Shown here: piece by piece, positions 31,421 through 39,101 of the stretch
Numbering within the stretch: position 1 is the first letter of the stretch
How the letters are laid out: each line of letters begins with the position of its first letter
Source of the DNA: an uncultured Prevotellaceae bacterium
GTDB lineage: Bacteria > Bacteroidota > Bacteroidia > Bacteroidales > Muribaculaceae
Length of the DNA stretch: 64,000 nucleotides
Reading direction: 5' to 3'
NCBI GenBank assembly: GCA_900318205.1
Contig: ONJS01000013.1
Location: forward strand, 1-64,000
Position numbers and translations under genes: made by a program
Notes under the pieces: model-generated
The model's database searches: none
Told to the model about the DNA's origin: nothing
The model's input: only the letters and a program-made list of their open reading frames with translations

Positions 31421-32127
31421 CACCTATCAACATCCTGTTGTGCGATACCTTCCCGGGTCGCTTGCCGGTTTTCATCCCCAACTATGAATCCTTGTTCATG
31501 GATTTGTTCGCCGGCAATGGTGAGCAGGTAACCTACAGGATTTATCAGACTTGGCAGGGGGAACTGCCGCAGGAAATCAATAGGGATGAAATCTATCTGG
31601 TTCCGGGTAGCCTCGACTCAGCCTATAGCGACAAGCCCTGGATTGTCGCGTTGCTGCAATGGATAGAGAAGGCCTATACTCACGGCGCTAAATTGATGGG
31701 CGTTTGTTTTGGCCATCAGGCGATAGCGATTGCACTGGGCGGTAGGGTCCGTCAGTATGAGGGCGGTTTCGGTGCCGGAGTGCGTGCCTCTCGCGTGATT
31801 GATGAGAAGATGCAGTCCTATTTTCCCCAGCAGGTGATGCACCTGCTCTATAGCCACCACGACCAGGTGGAGGCCTTGCCTGCCGATGCCGTGTGGTGTG
31901 CAACGAGCGCGTTCTGCCGCTATGAGTCCTTCAGGATCGGCAATCAGGTAATCACGTTCCAGGGGCATCCCGAGTTCACGGTTGCTTATAGCCGTCACTT
32001 GCTCGTTAATTGCTGCGATGACGTGGATTTGTCCGTCAGGGTGGATGCGCTGAAAAGTCTGGAACGCTTGCAGCCTCAAGGACCGATTGCAGCCCGCTTC
32101 GCGTTGGATCTCTTGCTTGACAGGTGA
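31417..32127 (+). CDS. class I glutamine amidotransferase-like protein
   Basis: 236 residues. Nucleophile Cys in MGVCFGHQAIAIALGG (near residue 97), and the His-x-Glu pair in FQGHPEFTVAY (near 184-188) give a complete catalytic triad. It is a stand-alone GATase1 domain resembling the GMP-synthase-like/YfeJ group. Without a synthase partner it may hydrolyse glutamine or gamma-glutamyl compounds. Coupled to the HD gene by a 4-bp overlap, which suggests a shared pathway that cannot be named. Confidence 0.88.
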   Translation: MTPINILLCDTFPGRLPVFIPNYESLFMDLFAGNGEQVTYRIYQTWQGELPQEINRDEIYLVPGSLDSAYSDKPWIVALLQWIEKAYTHGAKLMGVCFGHQAIAIALGGRVRQYEGGFGAGVRASRVIDEKMQSYFPQQVMHLLYSHHDQVEALPADAVWCATSAFCRYESFRIGNQVITFQGHPEFTVAYSRHLLVNCCDDVDLSVRVDALKSLERLQPQGPIAARFALDLLLDR

Positions 32128-32166
32128 TTACACCTGCCTGATGACCTCTAGCTGAGATATTTTTAC

Positions 32167-32174
32167 TAATTTTG
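32167..32174 (+). promoter_or_regulatory. -7 box of queF
   Basis: TAATTTTG about 29 bp upstream of the ATG at 32203. The short leader leaves no room for a preQ1 riboswitch. Confidence 0.6.
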
Positions 32175-32202
32175 CAGTCCTGAACGCAAAACATTGGATA
32201 TT

Positions 32203-32673
32203 ATGTCAAGAACCGATCAAGAATTAGAAGGCGTGACGCTGCTGGGTAACCAGGGCACACAATATGAGTTCGACTATCGTCCCGACGTGCTGGAGACCTT
32301 CGAGAACAAGCACCCCGAGAATGAATATGTGGTGACGCTCGATTGTCCCGAGTTCACGTCGTTGTGCCCCAAGACGGGTCAGCCCGACTTCGGTCACATC
32401 ATCATCAACTATATCCCTCGCCAGCGCATGGTCGAGAGCAAGAGCCTAAAGCTGTACCTGTTCAGCTTCCGCAACCATGGCGATTTCCACGAGGATTGTG
32501 TCAACATCATCATGAAGGACCTGGTCAAGCTGATGGATCCCAAGTATCTCGAGGTCATCGGCCTGTTCAACCCGCGTGGTGGCATCAGCATCAAGCCGTT
32601 TGCCAACTATGGCGACAGCGAGCATCAGGACATGGTGCGCGCACGTCTCATCAGCAATTTCCATAACGATTGA
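32203..32673 (+). CDS. queF: preQ0 reductase (QueF, short type)
   Basis: 156 residues from the ATG at 32203 (a TTG at 32194 is also in frame). The catalytic Cys55 in [14 protein letters not shown], with Asp62, forms the thioimide with preQ0. The NADPH-binding [16 protein letters not shown] is intact. QueF reduces 7-cyano-7-deazaguanine to preQ1. The unimodular length matches the YkvM subfamily. queC starts 1 bp after the stop, so the two are co-transcribed, and queE and queD follow on the opposite strand 3-5 kb away. Confidence 0.95.
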   Translation: MSRTDQELEGVTLLGNQGTQYEFDYRPDVLETFENKHPENEYVVTLDCPEFTSLCPKTGQPDFGHIIINYIPRQRMVESKSLKLYLFSFRNHGDFHEDCVNIIMKDLVKLMDPKYLEVIGLFNPRGGISIKPFANYGDSEHQDMVRARLISNFHND

Positions 32674-32674
32674 C

Positions 32675-33328
32675 ATGAAAGACGCAGTAATCATTATTTC
32701 GGGCGGCATGGACTCGACAACCATGCTCTATGAATACAAGGATCAGATTGCCATGGCCATTACCTTTGACTATGGCAGCACCCAGAACGGCCGTGAGCGC
32801 CAGTGTGCCATTTTGCATTGCAAGCGCTTGGGCATCAAGCACCTGATTATTCCCTTGGATTTCATGCACAAGTATTTCAAGAGCGCCCTGCTCGAGAGTC
32901 CCGACGCCATCCCCGATGGTAACTACAACGACGAGAACATGAAATCTACGGTGGTGCCGTTCCGCAACGGCATCATGCTGGCTATTGCCTGCGGTATCGC
33001 CGAGAGCAACGGTCTCAAGCGTGTGATGATTGCCAACCATGCCGGCGACCACAGTATCTATCCCGACTGCCGCTCGCCCTTTATCGAAGCCATGAGTACG
33101 GCAATGATGACAGGTACCTATGAGAACATCAAGGTCTATGCTCCTTATACCGACCTGAGTAAGGCCGATATCGCCCGCCATGGCGCAGCCTTGGGTCTCG
33201 ACTACAGCGAGACCTATTCCTGCTACAAGGGTGGCGAGAAGCACTGCGGTACCTGTGGCACTTGCACCGAGCGCCGTCAAGCCATCAAGGAAGCCGGTAT
33301 CGATGATCCTACCGAATACCTGGCATAG
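32675..33328 (+). CDS. queC: 7-cyano-7-deazaguanine synthase
   Basis: 217 residues from the ATG at 32675 (the open frame begins inside queF, out of phase). PP-loop SGGMDST (9-15). Zinc-binding Cys at about 183, 191, 194 and 197 (CYKGGEKHCGTCGTC). It converts CDG to preQ0 with ATP and ammonia. It follows queF by 1 bp and ends just before a repeat-rich gap leading to fabD. Confidence 0.96.
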   Translation: MKDAVIIISGGMDSTTMLYEYKDQIAMAITFDYGSTQNGRERQCAILHCKRLGIKHLIIPLDFMHKYFKSALLESPDAIPDGNYNDENMKSTVVPFRNGIMLAIACGIAESNGLKRVMIANHAGDHSIYPDCRSPFIEAMSTAMMTGTYENIKVYAPYTDLSKADIARHGAALGLDYSETYSCYKGGEKHCGTCGTCTERRQAIKEAGIDDPTEYLA

Positions 33329-33340
33329 TTAAAAGATAAA

Positions 33341-33456
33341 AGATAATAGTTAATAGATAATAGATAATAGTCGAGAGATAGTGACTTTTTTTATTGAAAA
33401 TCAACAGATTGGATGTTTTAATAAAACTATTCACTATTCACTATTATCTATTATCT
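33341..33456. repeat. heptamer-rich inverted repeat between queC and fabD
   Basis: The left arm (33341-33371) is built from AGATAATAG units and the right arm (33426-33456) is its imperfect reverse complement, built from CTATTATCT and TATTCAC units. About 26 of 31 positions pair. The pair could fold as a long hairpin ending queC transcription. It belongs with the other 7-bp repeat spacers in this window. Confidence 0.6.
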
Positions 33457-33467
33457 AAAAAAATTAC

Positions 33468-33475
33468 TACCTTTG
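33468..33475 (+). promoter_or_regulatory. -7 box of fabD
   Basis: TACCTTTG about 58 bp upstream of the ATG at 33534, immediately after the inverted repeat. Confidence 0.6.
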
Positions 33476-33533
33476 CAGCCGCATTTGCAGAAAAATAGCT
33501 GTAATCAACATTAATTATAAATAAGAATAGACA

Positions 33534-34403
33534 ATGAAAGCATTCGTATTCCCCGGTCAGGGCGCACAGTTTGTGGGTATGGGCAAGGACCTGTATGACA
33601 ACAATCCCCAGGCCAAAGAATTGTTTGAAAAAGCTAATGAGGTGCTCGGTTTCCGCATCACCGACCTCATGTTTGAAGGCACTGAGGATGACCTGAAGCA
33701 GACCAAGGTCACTCAGCCCGCCGTTTTCCTGCACTCGGTGATTCTCGCCCTCACCATGGGCGACGAGTTCAAGCCCGACATGGTAGCCGGCCACTCGCTG
33801 GGCGAGTTCTCGGCATTGGTTGCCGCTGGCGCACTGCCCTTTGAGCAGGGACTGAAACTGGTCGAGGCTCGTGCCCTGGCCATGCAGAAGGCTTGCGAGG
33901 CTGCTCCCTCGACGATGGCTGCTATCATCGGCCTTCCCGACGAGAAGGTGGAGGAAATCTGTGCCACCATCGATGGCATCTGCGTTCCCGCTAACTACAA
34001 CTGCCCCGGTCAGGTGGTCATCTCGGGTGAGATTGCCGCTATCGAGGCCGCATGTGAAAAATTCAAGGAGGCTGGCGCACGTCGCGCATTGCCCCTCAAG
34101 GTGGGTGGTGCCTTCCACTCGCCCCTGATGGAGCCTGCCCGTGCCGAATTGGCCGAGGCTATCGAGGCTGCCGACTTCTCGGCTCCCCGCTGCCCCATCT
34201 ACCAGGATGTGGACGCTAAGCCCCACACCGATCCCGCCGAAATCAAGGCCAACCTGCTGCAACAGTTGACCGCTCCCGTACGCTGGAGCCACATCGTTGC
34301 CAACATGGTGGCCGATGGCATGACCGAGGCCGAGGAACTTGGCCCGGGCAAGGTGCTGCAAGGCCTTATCGCCAAGACCAACCGTGACATCACCATCTCC
34401 TAG
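33534..34403 (+). CDS. fabD: malonyl-CoA:ACP transacylase
   Basis: 289 residues. The nucleophile Ser88 lies in GHSLGE and the catalytic His195 in GGAFHSPLM; the N-terminal FPGQGAQ is intact. It loads malonyl groups onto acyl carrier protein for fatty-acid synthesis in the cytoplasm. It has its own promoter and a strong terminator, so it is monocistronic, away from other fab genes. Confidence 0.96.
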   Translation: MKAFVFPGQGAQFVGMGKDLYDNNPQAKELFEKANEVLGFRITDLMFEGTEDDLKQTKVTQPAVFLHSVILALTMGDEFKPDMVAGHSLGEFSALVAAGALPFEQGLKLVEARALAMQKACEAAPSTMAAIIGLPDEKVEEICATIDGICVPANYNCPGQVVISGEIAAIEAACEKFKEAGARRALPLKVGGAFHSPLMEPARAELAEAIEAADFSAPRCPIYQDVDAKPHTDPAEIKANLLQQLTAPVRWSHIVANMVADGMTEAEELGPGKVLQGLIAKTNRDITIS

Positions 34404-34409
34404 AATTAG

Positions 34410-34441
34410 CAGGGCTTGAAGGGATTTCCCCTTCAAGCCCT
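34410..34441 (+). terminator. terminator of fabD
   Basis: Arms CAGGGCTTGAAGGG and CCCTTCAAGCCCTG (14 bp, 4-nt loop) start 6 bp after the stop codon. The T tract is weak (TGATTTAG). Confidence 0.75.
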
Positions 34442-34487
34442 GATTTAGTTCAATTTAGCAGTCAATTATCAGTTGCGCCATGGATTA

Positions 34488-36215
34488 TTATAATGCGAGG
34501 CGCAAGCCACCCATCAACATACCCATCGTCGGGGTATTGCGATTGCGTGCTGATACACGGCAAGCCTTGGCCATTTGATCTGCCGACCCACCACGGGCAA
34601 TTCGATAGATGCCAGTTTCAGGACCAGTGGGATCTGTTTGGCTCTCACTGCTGTAATCACCATAGTAATCCTGGCACCACTCATACGCATTGCCACTCAT
34701 GTCATAAAGGCCCAATTCGTTGGGCTGCTTTTGGCCGACATTATGAGTAGGATTGCCGTTTTGGGAATTATCATGGTACCAGGCCACATCGTCGATGTTG
34801 TCACTTCCGGCATACATGTACCCGTGGCTCAAATTTCCTCCTCGGGCGGCAAATTCCCACTCGGCCTCGGTTGGGAGACGGAAACTTTGGCCTGTAAGCT
34901 GGTTCAGTTTAGTGATGAACTGTTGACAAGCATCCCAGCTCACATTGAGAACAGGATATAACGGGGAGATGAAGAAGTAACTGGGATTTGAGCCCATTAC
35001 CGTTGTCCATAACTCTTGGGTGACAGGAATTTCACACATGTAATAATTCCTTGTGATGGTCACTTCATGAGCCGGTAACTCAAATGAGGTTGCATCATCA
35101 AGCAGGCTCCCATAAGCACCCATAGTGAATGTGCCACCCTCAACCAGGACCATCGTGAATGAGATGTCATTGACCTCAAAAGTCAGCGTGGGGCTGTCGC
35201 CATGTGGGGTAGGCCATTCTCCTGACAACAAGTAGTCAATGAGATGTGTTACATCACTGATAGAAACATTTCCATCGCTATTGGTGTCGGCAGCTGACAT
35301 GCTGATAGAGACAGATTCAGGATTAAGCAGATAGTCGATTAGACGTGTCACATCACTGATGTTCACACTGCCATCGGCATTCACGTCGCCAGCCAAGGTA
35401 TAGACCCTTACAACGCACGTGTCGGGTGTGGCAAGGCCGTCAACCGAGGATATAGTGACAATAGCAGTCCCTTCACCGATGGCATCAACCTTAACAATTC
35501 CGTCAACATAAGTCGCACGGGCTACGGCAGGGTCACTTGACGATGCTGTCAGTGCGGTAGTAACAGGCTCACAGTATGCTGTCAGATAAATGGTCTCATT
35601 AGGCTTGATGCTAACCTCATGTTGGATAAAATGGATAACGATGTGAGCGGGGACGGTTACGTGGCAGACAGCAGTCTTATCAAAGCAAGAGGCAGTAATA
35701 TCACATTCGCCGTATCCCACTGCTTTGACTTTGCCGTTTTCGACCGTGGCTACCGAGGTGTTTGAAGATGACCAGGTCACATAATTTGGCGTGGCATCGG
35801 CAGGTGTTACCGTCGCCGTTAATGTGACTTGGTTATTTTTCTCCAACGTGACCGATTCCTGGCTTAACGATACGGACTCAGGCTCAACGGCATCGGTGCT
35901 GTAATTGTTGAAATTGTTCCAATACAATGCTGAGAAATAAGCAACCATTGCTGAACGAGGCACATGCAATGTCCCATCATATCCAGTAAACGTGTTCTCA
36001 GTGCACGCAGGCGGAGTGATGGCATAGCAGTAGATGTCAGTGGGATTAAGCTGCAGGTCAGGAAGACTTGTCACATTTCGACTGATGTAAAGTGTGGTTC
36101 CATCCAGATAAACCCCATCAGCAATAAGGGTAGGAACAGCTAATACTGTCAGTGGCACAATCATCACTAAGAAAGATAAGATGATTCGTTTTCCGATGTT
36201 AATCAATTGTCTCAT
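34488..36215 (-). CDS. secreted FGE-sulfatase/BIG2/dockerin-like protein
   Basis: 575 residues. Signal peptide (MRQLINIGKRIILSFLVMIVPLTVLA). A leucine-rich-like or beta-solenoid stub (about 30-100) precedes a BIG2 domain (about 108-180, SLSQESVTLEKNNQVTLTATVTPADATPNYVTWSS). A second BIG2-like unit follows (about 190-270). Two dockerin-type repeats come next (GDVNADGSVNISDVTRLIDYLL; DTNSDGNVSISDVTHLIDYLL, about 274-335). The C-terminal FGE-sulfatase domain (about 345-575) has GGTFTMGAYG, PVTQELWTTVMG, RLPTEAEWEFAARGG, LYDMSGNAYEWCQDYYGDY and GGLRLAL. The catalytic Cys pair of true FGE is not obvious, so it may be a binding domain. Likely a surface adhesin or glycan-binding protein. Confidence 0.8.
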   Translation of the reverse strand: MRQLINIGKRIILSFLVMIVPLTVLAVPTLIADGVYLDGTTLYISRNVTSLPDLQLNPTDIYCYAITPPACTENTFTGYDGTLHVPRSAMVAYFSALYWNNFNNYSTDAVEPESVSLSQESVTLEKNNQVTLTATVTPADATPNYVTWSSSNTSVATVENGKVKAVGYGECDITASCFDKTAVCHVTVPAHIVIHFIQHEVSIKPNETIYLTAYCEPVTTALTASSSDPAVARATYVDGIVKVDAIGEGTAIVTISSVDGLATPDTCVVRVYTLAGDVNADGSVNISDVTRLIDYLLNPESVSISMSAADTNSDGNVSISDVTHLIDYLLSGEWPTPHGDSPTLTFEVNDISFTMVLVEGGTFTMGAYGSLLDDATSFELPAHEVTITRNYYMCEIPVTQELWTTVMGSNPSYFFISPLYPVLNVSWDACQQFITKLNQLTGQSFRLPTEAEWEFAARGGNLSHGYMYAGSDNIDDVAWYHDNSQNGNPTHNVGQKQPNELGLYDMSGNAYEWCQDYYGDYSSESQTDPTGPETGIYRIARGGSADQMAKACRVSARNRNTPTMGMLMGGLRLAL

Positions 36216-36313
36216 AATTGTTCAATGATTTAATTAGGTGGGTTTAATTCTTTTATATCGCTAATGTGGGCTGAATCCAACAGATCCACTAGTTATTATA
36301 CTATTTTACCATG

Positions 36314-36321
36314 CAAATATA
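36314..36321 (-). promoter_or_regulatory. -7 box of the FGE-domain gene
   Basis: The minus strand reads TATATTTG about 99 bp upstream of the start at 36215. Confidence 0.5.
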
Positions 36322-36371
36322 CATAAATAAGTACTACCTGCATTTACCCCCCCATTTTTAACATTAATTAA

Positions 36372-36962
36372 CTATTTAATTCCCAAAATGCGGTGGGTTT
36401 GGAGGGAGAGGCGCCATTGCGGGTTGTCCATGACAGCCTGTACGGTCATGAGGAGGTTGTGTTTGCGTTTTTCAGGGTCATCGGTCCAGCAGGGCTGCAG
36501 GTAGCGATAGCTGGCTGTGATGTTGTCGTATTGTGCCAAGTCTTGGCCCAGATACACCACCTTGAGCTCATCGCAGCAGTCGAGCACCACGGGTACATCG
36601 CCATTGCCACCCAGACCTGTCTTGGGCGACAGGGTCACCCAGTCGATGCCGTTGGGTAGGGGATGGGTGCCATTGGTCTCGATAGCGATGCGTTTGCCTG
36701 TCATCTGCTTGAGTCCCATCACAAAAGCCTCATCAATCCATAGCGACGGCTCACCGCCCGTGAGCACGATGAGAGGAGCATTGGGGTATTGCATGACCTG
36801 CTCCACGATGTCGGGCAGCGACATCATCGTGCCCGGCTCGTGACAGGTGTCGCAAAAGTCGCAATGCAGATTGCAGCCGCTCAGCCTGATGAACACGCTG
36901 GCGGTTCCAGTGTTGCAGCCCTCGCCCTGCAGCGAATAGAAGATCTCGTTAACTTTGTACAT
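36372..36962 (-). CDS. queE: 7-carboxy-7-deazaguanine synthase (radical SAM)
   Basis: 196 residues. The radical-SAM cluster ligands are Cys30, Cys34 and Cys37 (CNLHCDFC); the N-terminal FYSLQGEG is the QueE signature, and VLTGGEPSL the SAM-binding strand. It contracts CPH4 to CDG, the third step of preQ0 synthesis. The upstream queD lies 110 bp away across a 7-bp repeat array, and the two may be one transcript. Confidence 0.94.
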   Translation of the reverse strand: MYKVNEIFYSLQGEGCNTGTASVFIRLSGCNLHCDFCDTCHEPGTMMSLPDIVEQVMQYPNAPLIVLTGGEPSLWIDEAFVMGLKQMTGKRIAIETNGTHPLPNGIDWVTLSPKTGLGGNGDVPVVLDCCDELKVVYLGQDLAQYDNITASYRYLQPCWTDDPEKRKHNLLMTVQAVMDNPQWRLSLQTHRILGIK

Positions 36963-36963
36963 A

Positions 36964-37075
36964 GACCTTAGATACTAGACCTTAGACTTTAGATATTAGA
37001 CTTTAGACCTTAGAAAGCGGATGCCAACTCCTAACCCCTAACTTCTAACTCCTAACTCCTAACCCCTAACTCTTA
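36964..37075. repeat. heptamer array between queD and queE
   Basis: 36964-37014 is a run of TTAGACT/TTAGATA/CTAGACC units; 37025-37075 is a run of CTAACTC/CTAACCC/CTAACTT units, both 7 bp. The array ends exactly at the queD stop codon. No coding capacity and no clear hairpin. Confidence 0.7.
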
Positions 37076-37414
37076 CTCGTCCTCGTCCTTGACGTAGATG
37101 GCCAGATTGTTGGCGCTCTCGCGCACGTCGGCACGGTAGCAATTGGGCACTGTATCAACAATCCAGTGCGCGATGTTTTCGGCAGTGGGGTTGAAGTCCA
37201 GCACCTCGTTCAGGTTGCGGTGGTCGAGTTTGCCGTGCACCATCTCCTTGATGATGGTAAAGTCGGTGACCATGCCGTTATCGTCCAGTTCCTTGGCCTT
37301 GCAATACACGTTCACAATCCAGTTGTGCCCATGCAGGTTCTCACACTTGCTGTTGTGGTCGAGATACAGCATGTGGGCCGATGAGATTTCCAGTGTCTTT
37401 TGTACGTAATACAT
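37073..37414 (-). CDS. queD: 6-carboxytetrahydropterin synthase
   Basis: 113 residues. Zinc ligands His14, His28 and His30 (SSAHMLYLDHNSKCENLHGHNW), catalytic Cys24 and the conserved LDHRNLNE with His65. QueD turns 7,8-dihydroneopterin triphosphate into CPH4. The length matches the short YgcM/QueD type. It lies 40 bp downstream of the WG-repeat gene and upstream of queE. FolE, which would supply the substrate, is not in the window. Confidence 0.94.
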   Translation of the reverse strand: MYYVQKTLEISSAHMLYLDHNSKCENLHGHNWIVNVYCKAKELDDNGMVTDFTIIKEMVHGKLDHRNLNEVLDFNPTAENIAHWIVDTVPNCYRADVRESANNLAIYVKDEDE

Positions 37415-37454
37415 ATTGTTAAGTTTTTAGTTGTCAGAATGTGGATTCAATTTC

Positions 37455-38975
37455 CTATTTCCTCTTTTTCTTGTCCTGAGGTACCGATTCGTTGAAGTGC
37501 ATGTAGTAAATCAGGTCGATGACGCCCTTGTCATAGCCCAATGTTAATGCTGTCAAGTAATCGCTGCAGAAGATGCCGTCCCTGGCAAGCACAAAGCCCT
37601 TGGTGCCCAGGCGACTCTCTACTTTATTGACAATGGCCTCTTCGGTCGAGGCGGGGCAATGGTTGACATTCAGCGAGATGATGACGCATTTCACATGAGC
37701 GTCATAGTTGAAGCTTGCTGCCGTGCTGTCGGCATTCACCGTAGCGATCTCGCGGTCAAACACATACTGGATGAAATAGGGGCCTTGCGGCAGGATAAGC
37801 GTGTTGTTGCCGGCATAGGCGCGTGCGTCGGTCCCCACCATGTTGTTCATGTCCATCAGGGTGGTTGACGCACTGGCACCACAGGCACTGGCCTCGTCAA
37901 ACATCATCATCATTGATGCTGCTGCCAGATCGGTATCGATAAAGCCTCGTGTGGCAAAGGGGTTGTCCTCGCTCATGTGGGCATTCTGGAATTTGACCTT
38001 GCCGACGGGCTGCCCCGTGCGGTCAATGATGTGGTAGATGTTACCGTCAACGGCAATCAGGCGCTCGCCGTTGATATCGATAAGGTTGTCGTGCTTGATG
38101 GGAATCAGCACTTGGTTGTTCTTGTCAACCATACCTGCTTTACCCTCCTTAAAGACGATGTAATCGCCCGACGGAGTGCGGGAATAGTCATTATAACCGC
38201 CTTTCTCAACCTTTTCCTGGTCGGCGATGGGATTGGCGACTTCCTTGCCGTCCTTGTTGAGGCAGACCACGCTGTCGCCCTTCAGCACGGGCAGTACACC
38301 GTTGATGTAATAAGGCTGCACGGGCTGGTAGTCGGTCGTGCTGGCGGTGAACATCACCTTGCCGTCATGGTCAATGATGGTGAAGATGGCAGCACTGTCA
38401 CCGTCGGTCTGGTTACCGTCAACGACCATTGAATAGTCGTCATACAGGAACAGGTTGGCGCTGCTGTAGATGGCCGATACCACGGTGTCGCCGTTGGCGT
38501 TGATATATCCCCACAGGCCATTGTCGTTCTGGAAAGCAGCCAGGCCGCGGGCAAACATCGAGACTTGTGACACCTCTTTGGGCAGTTCCTTGATGACGGC
38601 GCCCTTGCGGTCGATAACGCACAACGGGCCGCCAACGCGGCTACATACAGCAACACCATCGTCACTGAACGATGTCACGCTGCCGAAGTGCCCTGCCACG
38701 GGAGTCGTTGGAGCGCTCACGTCATAATAGTCATAGCTGCCCTCGTCGTTCATGACATAGAACATGCCATCCACCACTGGCGATGGGGCGCGGTCAAAGG
38801 CGTCTTTGGCAATCACCTCACCGCTGTTCACGTCGAGAATGCTCCACTTCTCGCTGCCTTCAAGTTGGACGGGCAGATATTGAGTCTTGTACTGATAGGT
38901 AGTGCTGTCATTGCTGCAGGCAATCATCAGCAGGGCCGCAACGGCGGCAAGTGCAGTTCTTGAAAAAATCTTCAT
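37455..38975 (-). CDS. WG-repeat lipoprotein
   Basis: About 506 residues from the ATG at 38975 (another at 38981). Lipoprotein signal ending LLMIAC (Cys about 20). Several WG-type beta repeats are spread through residues 40-330: KWSILDVNSGEVIAKDAF, LWGYINANGDTVVSAIY, YIVFKEGKAGMVDKNNQVLIPIKHDNL, YHIIDRTGQPVGKVKF. The C-terminal 150 residues form a separate domain with MMMMFDEASACGASASTT and a KKKRK tail. WG proteins sit in the outer envelope; their ligands are unknown. It has its own -7 box (39003-39010) and may lead the queD-queE transcript. Confidence 0.78.
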   Translation of the reverse strand: MKIFSRTALAAVAALLMIACSNDSTTYQYKTQYLPVQLEGSEKWSILDVNSGEVIAKDAFDRAPSPVVDGMFYVMNDEGSYDYYDVSAPTTPVAGHFGSVTSFSDDGVAVCSRVGGPLCVIDRKGAVIKELPKEVSQVSMFARGLAAFQNDNGLWGYINANGDTVVSAIYSSANLFLYDDYSMVVDGNQTDGDSAAIFTIIDHDGKVMFTASTTDYQPVQPYYINGVLPVLKGDSVVCLNKDGKEVANPIADQEKVEKGGYNDYSRTPSGDYIVFKEGKAGMVDKNNQVLIPIKHDNLIDINGERLIAVDGNIYHIIDRTGQPVGKVKFQNAHMSEDNPFATRGFIDTDLAAASMMMMFDEASACGASASTTLMDMNNMVGTDARAYAGNNTLILPQGPYFIQYVFDREIATVNADSTAASFNYDAHVKCVIISLNVNHCPASTEEAIVNKVESRLGTKGFVLARDGIFCSDYLTALTLGYDKGVIDLIYYMHFNESVPQDKKKRK

Positions 38976-39002
38976 TATCATTCATGTGTAGTTTTGCGGG
39001 TG

Positions 39003-39010
39003 CAAACTTA
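39003..39010 (-). promoter_or_regulatory. -7 box of the WG-repeat gene
   Basis: The minus strand reads TAAGTTTG about 28 bp upstream of the start. Confidence 0.55.
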
Positions 39011-39101
39011 CTCATTTTTTCCCGTTTCAGCCAATATAACTGGAGCGTGTAACATTTTTTGTGCTTTTTTGTCCTTCTGTCACACACCCACTTGCCCACC
39101 A

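Noticed and set aside
32128..32202. preQ1 riboswitch before queF
   Set aside because: The predicted leader is only about 25 nt and shows no hairpin plus A-rich tail.
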